A DNA stretch of 64,000 bases from Paenochrobactrum glaciei (GCF_039522165.1 NZ_BAAADE010000001.1:682001-746000), one strand, 5' to 3'; shown: positions 16,375-25,956, numbered from the stretch's first letter. Translations and numbers: made by a program. Notes: generated from the sequence alone by a model not told the origin.

Positions 16375-18024
16375 TTAACGTGTCAGCGGCTTGTAGGTCA
16401 CCCGCTTAGGGTTGACGCTATCAGGCCCCAGACGACGGACTTTATCCGCTTCATAGTCTTCAAAGTTACCTTCAAACCATTCTACATGGCTGTCGCCTTC
16501 AAAGGCCAGAATGTGTGTTGCCAAACGGTCGAGGAACATACGATCGTGGGAGATGATAACAGCACAACCGGCGTATTTTTCCAGCGCATCTTCCAAAGCC
16601 GCCAAGGTTTCTGTATCCAGATCGTTGGTCGGTTCGTCGAGCAGCAGCACGTTGCCGCCTGCCTGCAACATCTTAGCCAGATGCACGCGGTTACGCTGAC
16701 CACCGGAAAGGTTGCCAACTTTAGCCTGCTGATCGCTGCCCTTGAAGTTGAACGCACCGCAATAAGCGCGCGAGTTCATTTCATGCTTGCCGAGCTTGAT
16801 AATGTCGCTGCCGCCGGAAATTTCTTCCCAGACGTTTTTGTCTGCATTCAGATGGTCGCGGCTCTGATCCACATAACCAAGCTGCACGGTATCACCGATA
16901 CGGATGGAACCGGAATCAGGCTTTTCCTGACCAGTGATCATTTTGAACAATGTCGATTTACCGGCACCGTTCGGACCGATCACACCAACAATACCACCCG
17001 GAGGCAGTTTGAAGGTCAGGTTTTCGATCAGAACGCGGTCACCAAAGGATTTGGTGAGATTTTCTGCTTCAATAACCACCTGTCCCAGACGCTCACCGGC
17101 CGGAATAAGGATCTGTGCATCACCCGGACGCTGGTTTTCAGCCGCTTCAACCAAAAGATCATAAGCCTTAATACGGGCTTTCGACTTGGACTGACGGGCT
17201 TTAGGGCTCGCGGAAATCCACTCGCGTTCACGGGCAAGTGCTTTCTGGCGGGCGTCGTCTTCACGGCCTTCCTGCAGCATACGCTTGGCTTTGGCTTCCA
17301 GATAGGCAGTATAGTTGCCTTCATAAGGAATGCCGCGACCACGGTCGAGCTCAAGAATCCAGCCGGTCACATTGTCAAGGAAGTAGCGATCGTGCGTAAT
17401 CAACAGGACAGCGCCCTGATATTCGCGCAGATGCTTTTCCAGCCAAGAGGTCGTTTCAGCGTCCAAGTGGTTGGTTGGTTCGTCAAGCAGCAGCAGGTCA
17501 GGCTTGGAAAGCAAGAGCTTGCAAAGCGCAACACGGCGACGCTCACCACCTGAAAGCTTGGTCACATCGGCATCAGCTGGCGGGCAGCGCAGGGCTTCCA
17601 TCGCCATTTCAACCTGACTTTCCAGATCCCACAGGTTCTGGCTGTCGATGATGTCCTGAAGCTTCGCGCCTTCATCGGCGGTTTCATCAGAATAGTTCAT
17701 CATCAGTTCGTTATAACGATCAAGAATGGCCTGCTTGTCAGCAACGCCTTCCATCACATTTTCAAACACGGTTTTATCCGGGTTCAGCTCAGGTTCCTGT
17801 GCGAGGTAACCACAAGTGGCACCTTCCGCCAGCCATGCCTCACCGGTATAGTCCTTATCAAGGCCAGCCATGATTTTAAGAACTGTCGATTTACCAGCGC
17901 CGTTTGGCCCCAGAATACCGATTTTCGCATCGGGATAAAAAGACAAATGAAGATTTTCAATAATCTTCTTATTGCCATAGGCCTTGTTGAGGCCTGACAT
18001 ATGATAAATGAATTGGCGTGCCAT
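16375..18024 (-). CDS. ettA: Energy-dependent translational throttle protein EttA (ABC-F)
   Basis: A 549-aa ABC-F ATPase with two nucleotide-binding domains and no membrane segments; EttA binds the ribosomal E site and gates translation by ATP/ADP ratio. Each half has Walker A (GPNGAGKST), a signature (KLSGGERRRVALCK and NLSGGQRNRVHLAK) and Walker B (LLLLDEPTNHLD and VLLLDEPTNDLD). Between the halves lies the P-site tRNA interaction motif with EREWISASPKARQSKSKAR, characteristic of EttA. The start MARQFIYHM at 18024 is preferred over the ATG at 18036, which abuts the GGAG sequence too closely. It is monocistronic with its own terminator. Confidence 0.96.
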   Translation of the reverse strand: MARQFIYHMSGLNKAYGNKKIIENLHLSFYPDAKIGILGPNGAGKSTVLKIMAGLDKDYTGEAWLAEGATCGYLAQEPELNPDKTVFENVMEGVADKQAILDRYNELMMNYSDETADEGAKLQDIIDSQNLWDLESQVEMAMEALRCPPADADVTKLSGGERRRVALCKLLLSKPDLLLLDEPTNHLDAETTSWLEKHLREYQGAVLLITHDRYFLDNVTGWILELDRGRGIPYEGNYTAYLEAKAKRMLQEGREDDARQKALAREREWISASPKARQSKSKARIKAYDLLVEAAENQRPGDAQILIPAGERLGQVVIEAENLTKSFGDRVLIENLTFKLPPGGIVGVIGPNGAGKSTLFKMITGQEKPDSGSIRIGDTVQLGYVDQSRDHLNADKNVWEEISGGSDIIKLGKHEMNSRAYCGAFNFKGSDQQAKVGNLSGGQRNRVHLAKMLQAGGNVLLLDEPTNDLDTETLAALEDALEKYAGCAVIISHDRMFLDRLATHILAFEGDSHVEWFEGNFEDYEADKVRRLGPDSVNPKRVTYKPLTR

Positions 18025-18421
18025 AAAGCGCGTCATCTCCGGTTAAGAGCACCGCATCCCACAAAGTAAGATTAAAAAGTGCTATGAAACAATGATCTGT
18101 TTCCTGCATTATTGACGAATAATTTCAGGAAATCTTGGGTGCTTATGTAAGCTATCTGGTCGCGTGGAGCAATGGACAGACACGCAAAACCAGAATTTAA
18201 AAAATATAAAACCGGATGCGGATATTTCCGTCATCCGGTTTCCCCTCTGCAAGTTTATAAAACTCGTATATCTTTATGCAAAAGCTGCTATGGCTGCATT
18301 TATCAACGCATCCGGTTTGCACTCTCAATTCAAGGCATCCGGAACTTGCACAGTCCATATAAATGTTAGAGTGACGCAGCTTTTAAAGTTTTGCAAGGCT
18401 TTTTTCACGGAAACTTGTTTG
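18025..18421. other. 397-bp intergenic region between divergent ettA and hydrolase genes, with a hairpin
   Basis: No credible protein gene is seen. The region must hold both divergent promoters. A strong nested hairpin occupies 18208-18241: AAACCGGATG pairs with CATCCGGTTT and an inner CGGA/TCCG stem closes it. It has no T-run, so it may be a 5'-UTR element of the hydrolase gene or part of a small RNA. Confidence 0.5.
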
Positions 18422-19387
18422 ATGTCGTTTGAAGATATTCACGTTTTTTCATGCCCCAAAGGTGGCAAGCTTGTTGTGCGCCATCAAGCAGCACAACAAG
18501 CAGCAGACGGCACCATACGCGGTGTGGTGCATATCAATCACGGGCTGGCAGAACACTCAAAACGCTATGCGCAATTTGCACAAATTTTGAGCGGTGCCGG
18601 ATATCATGTCTATGCCCAAGACCACCGCGGCCACGGGCAGAATATTGCCGCCGACCGCCCTAAAACCATGTTTGCCATGCGCGATGGTGCAGCAAAAGTT
18701 TTAAGTGATGTGGATAGCATTAATCAGCTGATCAAAGAGCGGCACCCTCAACTTCCGATCATTCTGTTCGGCCATTCAATGGGCGGGCTGATTGCTTTTA
18801 ATTATGCACTGCAAGAGCCCAGCAAAATTGACGCTCTCAGCATCTGGAATTCCAATTTCGGCAGTAAGTCCGAACGCATATTTGCGCGTTTCATGCTGAA
18901 AGTGGAGCGTATGTTAAAGGGTTCGGATGTGCCGAGCCAATTTCTGCCAAAAGTCACATTTCGTGCTTGGGCAAAAATGAATCAACCATCGCGCACTATG
19001 TTTGACTGGCTGTCCAGCGACGAGGAGAGTGCCGATGCCTATATTAACGACCCGCTTTGCGGCTTTGACCCAAGCGTTGCCATGTGGCTCGATATTTTCC
19101 AATGGATGGAGCAAGGCGATAACCCTCAAAACTGGACACGTTTGCCTAAAAACCTGCCGATTAGTTTCAATGGCGGTGCGCTGGATCCGGCAACTAGTTT
19201 TGGTCAGGCCGTCACCGCTTTTGCCACACGCCTGCAACGCTTAAACTTTTCGGATATAAGCCATAAAATCTATGCCCATAGCCGGCATGAAACTTTGCTT
19301 GATCAGGAACACGACACAGCAAGCCATGATTTTATCCAATGGGCTGATGCGGTGGTGCAAACACATCAGGCAAGCCAGCGATCATAA
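18422..19387 (+). CDS. Alpha/beta hydrolase, lysophospholipase/monoacylglycerol lipase type
   Basis: A 321-aa serine hydrolase of the Hydrolase_4 family. VVHINHGLAEHSKRYAQFA forms the oxyanion HG region, YAQDHRGHGQN the next conserved block, FGHSMGG the nucleophile elbow with the catalytic Ser, and NGGALDPAT and HSRHETL supply Asp and His. No signal peptide, so it is cytoplasmic; likely substrates are lysophospholipids or monoacylglycerols. I start at the ATG at 18422 (MSFEDIHVFSCPKG) because homology begins there; the frame is open for 86 codons further upstream. Its 3' end overlaps the convergent D-lyxose isomerase-like gene by 22 bp. Confidence 0.85.
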   Translation: MSFEDIHVFSCPKGGKLVVRHQAAQQAADGTIRGVVHINHGLAEHSKRYAQFAQILSGAGYHVYAQDHRGHGQNIAADRPKTMFAMRDGAAKVLSDVDSINQLIKERHPQLPIILFGHSMGGLIAFNYALQEPSKIDALSIWNSNFGSKSERIFARFMLKVERMLKGSDVPSQFLPKVTFRAWAKMNQPSRTMFDWLSSDEESADAYINDPLCGFDPSVAMWLDIFQWMEQGDNPQNWTRLPKNLPISFNGGALDPATSFGQAVTAFATRLQRLNFSDISHKIYAHSRHETLLDQEHDTASHDFIQWADAVVQTHQASQRS

Positions 19388-20055
19388 TCTGCCACCAGCA
19401 AATGCAATGGCGCTTCATCTTCTTCGATGTCTGAAAACCGGCCGATCGGATCACGAAAGACATTATCAGTCAGATCGTCATTGACCGTTGAAACTTCGCC
19501 CACCAGCACATCGCCACCCTCGCCCCAGAAGGCATGCCAATGCTGCGGCATCAATGTGACGCTCTCGCCGGGCTGCAATTTTAAATGCCCGCCAGCAGGC
19601 AGGCTCACCAGACGCCCGTCACTGACCACATGCACATCAGCGCTTGGATCAAGTGCGCCTTCGCTATTTGCCTGAAACAGCTCAATCACCAAAGTGGCAC
19701 CACCACGATTGATAATGTCTTCGGCTTTCAGATTATGACGATGCATCGGCGATAATTGGTTTTGCCGTGAGATCATAATCTTCTCGGCATAAAGCTGGCC
19801 GCTGCCGCGCGTTAAATCTTCTGCCCTGCCATTGCGCAGCGTAAATAAAAACAAGCCCAGCTCGTCAAACCTGCCCTGCCCGTAATCGGTAATATCCCAG
19901 CCCAACCGGTGATCACGAATAATGCGGGCATGTTCCTGCACTTGGTTTTTCAAAGTCTCAGGGGCAAGATAGGCAAAAGGCGGCAGAATAAAACCAAAGG
20001 AACGAATAAACTGGTCGCTCTCACGGATGATCCGGTTAATCTCGCTTCTTTTCAT
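19366..20055 (-). CDS. D-lyxose/D-mannose isomerase-like cupin
   Basis: A 229-aa single-domain cupin that matches the D-lyxose isomerase family, which interconverts D-lyxose and D-xylulose (or mannose and fructose) with a divalent metal. The N-terminus MKRSEINRIIRESDQFI, the central MHRHNLKAEDIINRGG with two histidine ligands and VTLMPQHWHAFWGEGGDVLVGEV with the later ligands are visible. No sugar transporter or kinase lies nearby, so the physiological substrate is open. Its last 22 bases overlap the end of the convergent hydrolase gene. It is divergent from pncA. Confidence 0.82.
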   Translation of the reverse strand: MKRSEINRIIRESDQFIRSFGFILPPFAYLAPETLKNQVQEHARIIRDHRLGWDITDYGQGRFDELGLFLFTLRNGRAEDLTRGSGQLYAEKIMISRQNQLSPMHRHNLKAEDIINRGGATLVIELFQANSEGALDPSADVHVVSDGRLVSLPAGGHLKLQPGESVTLMPQHWHAFWGEGGDVLVGEVSTVNDDLTDNVFRDPIGRFSDIEEDEAPLHLLVADYDRWLA

Positions 20056-20184
20056 GACCTGCCCTTTGCGCCACAGTTATCACCACATTATATATGTATA
20101 AGATGCTCAAAAGCATTTTCTGCCAAGACATATATTTCAGGGGCACAGAATTGGCAGAACTTATAAAGCAGAAGAGGATAGACT

Positions 20185-20787
20185 ATGATCGCACATGCAT
20201 TGATTGTCGTTGATATGCAAAATGATTTCTGCCCGGGCGGTGCGCTCGGTGTTAAAGGCGGCGATGAAATCCTGCCGCTTCTCAACGCGACCATCAATGA
20301 AAGCGAACATGTGATTTTAACACAGGACTGGCACCCGAAAGGCCATTCCAGTTTCGCCTCCTCCCATCAAGGCAAAGAGCCATATCAGAGCATCACCATG
20401 CCTTATGGCGAACAGACACTCTGGCCGGATCATTGTGTGCAAGGCACAACAGGCGCGGATTTTCATCCGCAGCTAAACCTCACCCGCGCACAACTTGTCA
20501 TCCGCAAAGGCTTTCGCCACGGCATCGACAGCTATTCCACCTTCTTCGAAAATGATCATCAAACCCCAACCGGTCTGGCCGGATATTTGCGCGAGCGCAA
20601 TATCGGCGCCATCACGCTGGCCGGTCTTGCAACTGATTTTTGCGTCGCTTTTTCAGCGCTTGATGCAGTTGCGCTCGGCTTCAACACCCGCGTGCGGCTT
20701 GATCTGTGCCGTGGCATTGATGTGAATGGCTCCCTCGCGCTGATGCTTGATAAAATGCGTCAAGCCGGTGTCGAGCTGATTGCTTAA
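20185..20787 (+). CDS. pncA: Nicotinamidase
   Basis: A 200-aa isochorismatase-fold amidase that deamidates nicotinamide to nicotinate for NAD salvage. ALIVVDMQNDFCPGGALGV holds the catalytic Asp, TQDWHPKGHSSFASSH the metal-binding Asp/His pair and GLATDFCVAFSALDA the catalytic Cys. All three features separate it from other isochorismatase-like hydrolases. The start ATG at 20185 follows AGAAGAGGATAGACT. It is monocistronic, ending at a strong terminator. The downstream neighbours are unrelated cytochrome genes. Confidence 0.94.
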   Translation: MIAHALIVVDMQNDFCPGGALGVKGGDEILPLLNATINESEHVILTQDWHPKGHSSFASSHQGKEPYQSITMPYGEQTLWPDHCVQGTTGADFHPQLNLTRAQLVIRKGFRHGIDSYSTFFENDHQTPTGLAGYLRERNIGAITLAGLATDFCVAFSALDAVALGFNTRVRLDLCRGIDVNGSLALMLDKMRQAGVELIA

Positions 20788-20818
20788 AAACGACTGGTTC
20801 AGCCATTTAAAATCACGG

Positions 20819-20854
20819 GCGGCTCTACAAATATAGAGCCGCTTTTTTATTTTT
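20819..20854 (+). terminator. pncA terminator
   Basis: GCGGCTCTA at 20819-20827 pairs exactly with TAGAGCCGC at 20834-20842 and is followed by TTTTTTATTTTT. Confidence 0.92.
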
Positions 20855-21024
20855 ACATTTTTTGAAAAAGAATTATTCGCCTAACATTGCGCTAAAAATC
20901 ATCAATTTTTCCTAAAACAACAAATAACACGATAATTATTTTTCAATTGACCACAATCAATGTGGCTCTCAGCCGAATCTGAAAAGCATGAGTAACCTCT
21001 CAAGTATGCCTTTTCGGAGGGCGC

Positions 21025-22368
21025 ATGAAAACCCTAGTAAAACTAGCCATCGCCGGTGTGATTGCACTCGCTGCCGCATGGCTCTTTGCCTTATCAACGC
21101 CTTACTGGCTTACTCCCAAGCAGGAAGCAAAAGTTGATATTACCGATACTGCTTTGATCACCAAGGGCGAATATATCGCCCGCGCTGGCGATTGCGGCGC
21201 ATGTCACACGGCACCGGGCGGCAAAGAATTTGCCGGTGGCCTTGGTATGCAAACGCCGCTTGGCACCATCTATTCCACCAATATTACACCGGATAAAGCA
21301 ACCGGCATCGGCGCATATTCATACGCCGATTTTGAACGTGCCGTGCGCCAAGGTGTGCGTAAGGATAATGTCCATCTTTATCCGGCCATGCCGTTTGTGT
21401 CTTACACCGTGGTAAAAGACGACGACATTAAAGCGCTTTATGCTTATTTTATGTCGAAGGTAGAAGCCGTCTCCCAAGACAATCAGCCAAGCACTTTGCC
21501 ATGGCCTGCCAATATGCGCTGGCCGCTGGCTTGGTGGCAGTTGCTTTTCGCCAATGCACGCGATTTTGAGATCGCCGCCAATACAGATCCGGTGCTGGAG
21601 CGCGGTGCTTATCTGGTGGAAGGCCTTGGCCATTGCAGTGCCTGCCACACGCCTCGCGGTCTTGCTTACGAAGAAAAAGCAGTCAAAAACGACAAGGACG
21701 GCAAGTTCCTTTCCGGCTCGGTGCTGGAAGGCTGGTATGCTAAAAACCTGCGCGATCAGGACACGGGTCTTTCCACATGGACAGAAGACGAGATCGTCAT
21801 GTTCCTGCAAAGCGGACGCAATGACCGCACTGCCGCTTTCGGTTCGATGGCCGATGTGGTGCAGCATTCCACCCAATATCTGGAAGAAAGCGATCTGCGT
21901 GCCATTGCCCGTTATCTGAAGTCGCTACCGCCAAGCAAAGGCCGCGAACAGAAATGGCAGCCGAAAGAAGATATCACAACGGCAGCTCTGAAAGCCGGTG
22001 ACTTCTCTGAAAAAGGTGCTCTGTCTTATGTCGAGCATTGCACTGTTTGCCACCGTATGGACGGTAAGGGTGCGCCGCGGGTCTATCCGGCACTGGCTGG
22101 CAACTCGATTGTCTTTGCCGATGATCCAAGCTCGCTTATTCAGGTGACACTGGCAGGGGGCCGGACACCTGATACTGACCACGATTTGATGGCCTTTACC
22201 ATGCCTGGTTTTGCTCATCTGCCAAACTGGCAGGTTGCGGAAATTCTCAATTTTATCCGCAATGGCTGGGGCAATCACGGTGCAGAAATCACCGAAGCCG
22301 ATATTGCCCGCATGAGACGCGAAATCGCGCACAAGCCTGTGCATTATGTTCCGGAGAATAAGCAATGA
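21025..22368 (+). CDS. Membrane-anchored tri-haem cytochrome c
   Basis: A 447-aa protein with one N-terminal membrane anchor or signal (VKLAIAGVIALAAAWLFAL) and three CxxCH haem sites at residues 57-61 (CGACH), 204-208 (CSACH) and 339-343 (CTVCH). The stretch GTIYSTNITPDKATGIGAYS and the spacing of haems match the cytochrome subunits of membrane-bound alcohol and gluconate dehydrogenases. No such dehydrogenase is adjacent. Instead its stop codon overlaps (ATGA) the start of a TsdA-like di-haem cytochrome gene, so it likely passes periplasmic electrons from that partner to the respiratory chain. The partner assignment is inference. Confidence 0.82.
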   Translation: MKTLVKLAIAGVIALAAAWLFALSTPYWLTPKQEAKVDITDTALITKGEYIARAGDCGACHTAPGGKEFAGGLGMQTPLGTIYSTNITPDKATGIGAYSYADFERAVRQGVRKDNVHLYPAMPFVSYTVVKDDDIKALYAYFMSKVEAVSQDNQPSTLPWPANMRWPLAWWQLLFANARDFEIAANTDPVLERGAYLVEGLGHCSACHTPRGLAYEEKAVKNDKDGKFLSGSVLEGWYAKNLRDQDTGLSTWTEDEIVMFLQSGRNDRTAAFGSMADVVQHSTQYLEESDLRAIARYLKSLPPSKGREQKWQPKEDITTAALKAGDFSEKGALSYVEHCTVCHRMDGKGAPRVYPALAGNSIVFADDPSSLIQVTLAGGRTPDTDHDLMAFTMPGFAHLPNWQVAEILNFIRNGWGNHGAEITEADIARMRREIAHKPVHYVPENKQ

Positions 22369-23276
22369 GAACCAAATCGGTTATTTTCCTCGGTGCTGCA
22401 TTTGCTGTTGCCATTACCGGCTCGGCATGGGGTTTCATCAGTCTGCGCTCCAGCATGGATGCGCAGCCACTTGATGCCATCGCTGTTCTGAACAAAGAAA
22501 AAGAACAGGTCGGCACATATCAGATCCCTGTCGACCACGATATTTTGAAGGAGCCGAATGCGGCAGATATTTTGCAAGGCAAACGCCTGCTTAATGAAAC
22601 TGCCCGTTTGCTGCCTGATAATGTCGGCAATGGCCTCAATTGTAACTCCTGCCATCTGGCACAAGGTAAGGTCGACAAGGCTGCGCCTTATATCAACACC
22701 TCCAATTTCTACCCTGCCGTTATGCCGCGTGCGGGCAAGGAAGTGGATTTGGAAATGCGCATCAACGGTTGCTTCCAACGTTCAATGAACGGTAAGCCAT
22801 TGCCGCGTGAAGGCGCTGATATGAAAGCCATGATTGCTTACATGGATTGGCTTGGCAAAGGTGTTGCAAAAGGCACCAGCGTTAATGTTAAAGGCGCTGG
22901 CGCAATTGATGAAAGCCTCGTGCCTGATCCGGTCAATGGTGCGAAAATTTATGCCGCACAATGTGCTGCCTGCCACGGCGGCAATGGTGAAGGCATGAAA
23001 GATCAGGCCGGCGACTATATCTTCCCGCCGCTTTGGGGCGATGAAAGCTTCAATATCGGTGCAGGTATGGCGCGTACTTATAAGGCTGCGCAATTCGTCA
23101 AATATGCGATGCCACCGGCACAAAATTACAATCTGCCGATGGGGCAAGGTGATGTGCTGACCGATCAGGAAGCGATCGACGTGTCGGAATATTTCACCCA
23201 TATGCCGCGTCCGGATTTTGCCGGTAAGGTCAATGACTGGCCAACGGTTAAAAAGCCGAAAGACGCCCGTTACTAA
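22365..23276 (+). CDS. Di-haem cytochrome c resembling thiosulfate dehydrogenase TsdA
   Basis: A 303-aa periplasmic protein with an N-terminal hydrophobic signal/anchor and two haem sites, CNSCH (residues 93-97) and CAACH (200-204). Between them is MRINGCFQRSMNGKPLP; its Cys136 lies 39 residues after the first haem His, close to where TsdA has its unusual haem-ligating Cys. TsdA oxidises two thiosulfates to tetrathionate. SoxA-related or general electron-carrier function is the alternative. Translation is coupled to the tri-haem cytochrome gene through an ATGA overlap. A bidirectional terminator follows. The gene is adjacent to, but probably not part of, the purine cluster. Confidence 0.75.
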   Translation: MRTKSVIFLGAAFAVAITGSAWGFISLRSSMDAQPLDAIAVLNKEKEQVGTYQIPVDHDILKEPNAADILQGKRLLNETARLLPDNVGNGLNCNSCHLAQGKVDKAAPYINTSNFYPAVMPRAGKEVDLEMRINGCFQRSMNGKPLPREGADMKAMIAYMDWLGKGVAKGTSVNVKGAGAIDESLVPDPVNGAKIYAAQCAACHGGNGEGMKDQAGDYIFPPLWGDESFNIGAGMARTYKAAQFVKYAMPPAQNYNLPMGQGDVLTDQEAIDVSEYFTHMPRPDFAGKVNDWPTVKKPKDARY

Positions 23277-23283
23277 ATACAAT

Positions 23284-23320
23284 AAAAAAGGCCGGCATCA
23301 GATCAGATACCGGCCCTTTT
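23284..23320. terminator. Bidirectional terminator
   Basis: An AAAAAAGGCCGG arm pairs with CCGGCCCTTTT between genes ending at 23276 (+) and 23328 (-). The core resembles the terminators at 6587 and 16339. Confidence 0.85.
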
Positions 23321-23327
23321 ATTAGGC

Positions 23328-24602
23328 TCAATCCATAATTAAAATAGCGCGAAAATCATTAACATTGGTGCCGGTGGGGCCGGTTACATAAAGATCATTG
23401 AGCGCTGAAAACGCACGCCACGCATCATTTTTTTGTAAAAAATCAGCGCCGTTCTGTCCTTTTTCCCGCAAACGCTCCATGCTCGTTCCATCGGCAAAGC
23501 CACCGGCATTATCCTCTGAGCCGTCAATGCCATCCGTGTCGGCAGCAAGGGCATAAATCCGGTTATTACCGGCAATATCGAGTGCGAGCGATAACAAGAA
23601 TTCAGTGTTGCGGCCACCTTTGCCTTTATGGCGCACCGTGACAGTTGTTTCCCCGCCCGACAGTAAAATTACCGGCTTTGGAAACGGGCGATCACGCATC
23701 GAAATTTCTTTGGCGATTGCGCTATGAACATGCGCCACTTCGCGCGCTTCGCCCTCTATTGCATCAGACAAAATCACCGCCGGAATATTATATTGTGCGG
23801 CGCGTGTCACTGCCGCTTCCAGCGAAATAGCAGCAGATGCAATCACATGCACTTCGTGATTTTTAAAACAATCATCATCGGCAAGCGGTGCATTGGCTGC
23901 ATCACTTTGCAAATGCTGCATCACATTATCCGGCAATTTTAAGCCGTATTGCTCAATGATTTGCAGAGCATCATGGCGCGTTGATCCATCCGGCACAGTG
24001 GGGCCGGAAGCAACATAAGCCGGATTATCACCCGGAATATCCGAGACAATCAGGCTGACCACTTTTGCCGGAAAACAAGCTGCCGCCAGCCGTCCGCCTT
24101 TTACTTTGGAAATATGTTTGCGGATGACATTCATCGCGCTGATCGGCAGGCCGGAGGCAAGCAAAGCCTCATTGACCGCCACTTCATCAGCTAAGGTGAG
24201 GCCATCGGCAGGAGCTGGCAGCAAAGCCGAGCCACCACCCGAAACTAACGCGATCACCAGATCATCGACGCTTAAACTTTCAACCGTCTCAAACAGGCGC
24301 TTGGCGGCCTGAATTCCCGCTTCATCGGGCACCGGATGCGAGGCCTCAATGATCTCAATCTTTTCGCAATCAACACCAAAACCATAGCGCGTCACCACAG
24401 TGCCGCTGAAATCACCATCCCAGCATTGCTCAAAAGCGCGTGCCATTTGCGCGGACCCTTTGCCTGCACCAATAACAACCACTTTGCCTTTAGGTTTTTC
24501 AGGCAAAAAAGCTTTAATTCTCTCAAGCGGATCTGCCGCTTCAACGGCCGCTTCAAACAAGGAGGTTAAGAGAGCGCGCGGTTCAACTGCATGCTGCGAC
24601 AC
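23328..24602 (-). CDS. Glycerate 2-kinase (GckA/TtuD-like, MOFRL family)
   Basis: A 424-aa protein with KVVVIGAGKGSAQMARAFE near the N-terminus, ALVSGGGSALLPAPADGLTLADE in the DUF4147 domain, and the C-terminal MOFRL domain with ILLSGGETTVTVRHKGKGGRNTEF. These features define the glycerate 2-kinase family that phosphorylates D-glycerate. It is the last gene of a leftward unit puuD-guaD-glycerate kinase, 37 bp after guaD. In context it suits assimilation of the glyoxylate released by purine breakdown through tartronate semialdehyde and glycerate; glyoxylate carboligase and the reductase are not in the window. Confidence 0.88.
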   Translation of the reverse strand: MSQHAVEPRALLTSLFEAAVEAADPLERIKAFLPEKPKGKVVVIGAGKGSAQMARAFEQCWDGDFSGTVVTRYGFGVDCEKIEIIEASHPVPDEAGIQAAKRLFETVESLSVDDLVIALVSGGGSALLPAPADGLTLADEVAVNEALLASGLPISAMNVIRKHISKVKGGRLAAACFPAKVVSLIVSDIPGDNPAYVASGPTVPDGSTRHDALQIIEQYGLKLPDNVMQHLQSDAANAPLADDDCFKNHEVHVIASAAISLEAAVTRAAQYNIPAVILSDAIEGEAREVAHVHSAIAKEISMRDRPFPKPVILLSGGETTVTVRHKGKGGRNTEFLLSLALDIAGNNRIYALAADTDGIDGSEDNAGGFADGTSMERLREKGQNGADFLQKNDAWRAFSALNDLYVTGPTGTNVNDFRAILIMD

Positions 24603-24639
24603 GGTTTGATATCCCCTTAAATTTTGATGTTCAGCTTAT

Positions 24640-25956
24640 TTATAAAGCTGATTTCATCGCTTTTCCGGCAATATAAACTTCCCTGACACAGCGGTCATCC
24701 CCCATTGTCTGCAAAATGAATAATTCATCTTCCAGCGTCTCAGCCACATCCATGCGTAGATCCATCGCTGGCTTGGCGCGTGCATCAAGCACCACAATAT
24801 CAGCATCAGCCCCCACATGCAGCGAGCCGATTTTATCTTGTAAACCCAGTGCGCGTGCATTGCCGAGCGTCAGCATATAATAAGATTGCAAGGGAGATAG
24901 TTTCTGGCCTTGCAGTGCCATAATTTTATAAGCTTCGCTCATGGTTTCCAGCATCGAAAAGCTGCTGCCGCCGCCGACATCCGTTGCCACGGAAATACGC
25001 GCACCAAGTTTTGCAAAGCGATCATGATCGAAAAGTCCGCTGCCTAAAAAGAGGTTTGAGGTCGGGCAAAAAGCGGCAACCGCCCCCCTCTCCGCCATCA
25101 GCGACACTTCACGGTCGCACATATGAATACAATGACCGAGAATGGTTTTCGGCGTCAGCAATTCATAATGGGCATAAATATCGATATAATGCTGCGCACT
25201 TGGATAAAGCGAGGTGGCAAAGGCAATCTCATCGTGGTTTTCCGACAAATGCGTCTGCACATAGCAATCAGGAAATTCCTGCACCAGCGCCTTGCTCATC
25301 TCCAATTGTTCCGGCGTTGAAGTAATGGCAAAGCGCGGGCTGATCGCATAATAATTGCGCTGATCAGGCTTATGCCATGCTTCTATCAGCGCCTTGCTAT
25401 CATCATAGCCTGATTGCGGCGTATCGCGTAAAGCCTCCGGCGCATTGCGATCCATCATCACCTTACCGCCCACCATCAGCATATTGCGCTGACGTGCGGC
25501 AGCAAACATGGATTGCGCACTTTGCTTATGCACCGAACAATAGGCCACAGCAGTCGTCGTGCCATTGCGGATCAGTTCATCAAGAAAACGGCCAGCAATA
25601 AAATCGGCATGGGCGGCATTTTCAAATTTTTGCTCTTCAACAAACACATAGGTGTTGAGCCATTCCAGCAATTGCGCGCCATAAGAGGCAATCGCTTGCG
25701 TTTGCGGAAAATGTAAATGCGTATCAATAAAACCCGGCATAATCAGATGCGGGCGGTGGTCGGTCACCGCCACATCCGCACCAATACGCGCTTTCACATC
25801 ATCAAAACTGCCAATATCGGCGATCTTGCCGTTAGCGATCAGCAAAGCGCCGTCTTCATAAAAGCGATATGCCGAAGCAGCATTTTGCTGAAACGGATTT
25901 TCTAAAAATGTGAGGATACGCCCCCTGATAAGATGGGGAGTGGTTTGAGCACTCAT
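24640..25956 (-). CDS. guaD: Guanine deaminase
   Basis: A 438-aa amidohydrolase converting guanine to xanthine. PGFIDTHLHFPQTQAIASYG carries the HxH metal site and the guanine-deaminase-specific FPQ sequence; HLSENHDEI, GHCIHMCDRE and SVATDVGGGSSFSML supply the remaining ligands and the family-specific GGG loop. The ATG overlaps the puuD stop codon (ATGA), so the two are coupled. Xanthine made here would be the substrate of XdhABC encoded 3 kb away. Confidence 0.95.
   Translation of the reverse strand: MSAQTTPHLIRGRILTFLENPFQQNAASAYRFYEDGALLIANGKIADIGSFDDVKARIGADVAVTDHRPHLIMPGFIDTHLHFPQTQAIASYGAQLLEWLNTYVFVEEQKFENAAHADFIAGRFLDELIRNGTTTAVAYCSVHKQSAQSMFAAARQRNMLMVGGKVMMDRNAPEALRDTPQSGYDDSKALIEAWHKPDQRNYYAISPRFAITSTPEQLEMSKALVQEFPDCYVQTHLSENHDEIAFATSLYPSAQHYIDIYAHYELLTPKTILGHCIHMCDREVSLMAERGAVAAFCPTSNLFLGSGLFDHDRFAKLGARISVATDVGGGSSFSMLETMSEAYKIMALQGQKLSPLQSYYMLTLGNARALGLQDKIGSLHVGADADIVVLDARAKPAMDLRMDVAETLEDELFILQTMGDDRCVREVYIAGKAMKSAL

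Noticed and set aside
16486..17553. Long open frame (355 codons) on the + strand opposite ettA
   Set aside because: It is antisense to a conserved ABC-F gene, has no family similarity or ribosome-binding site, and is a by-product of the codon pattern.
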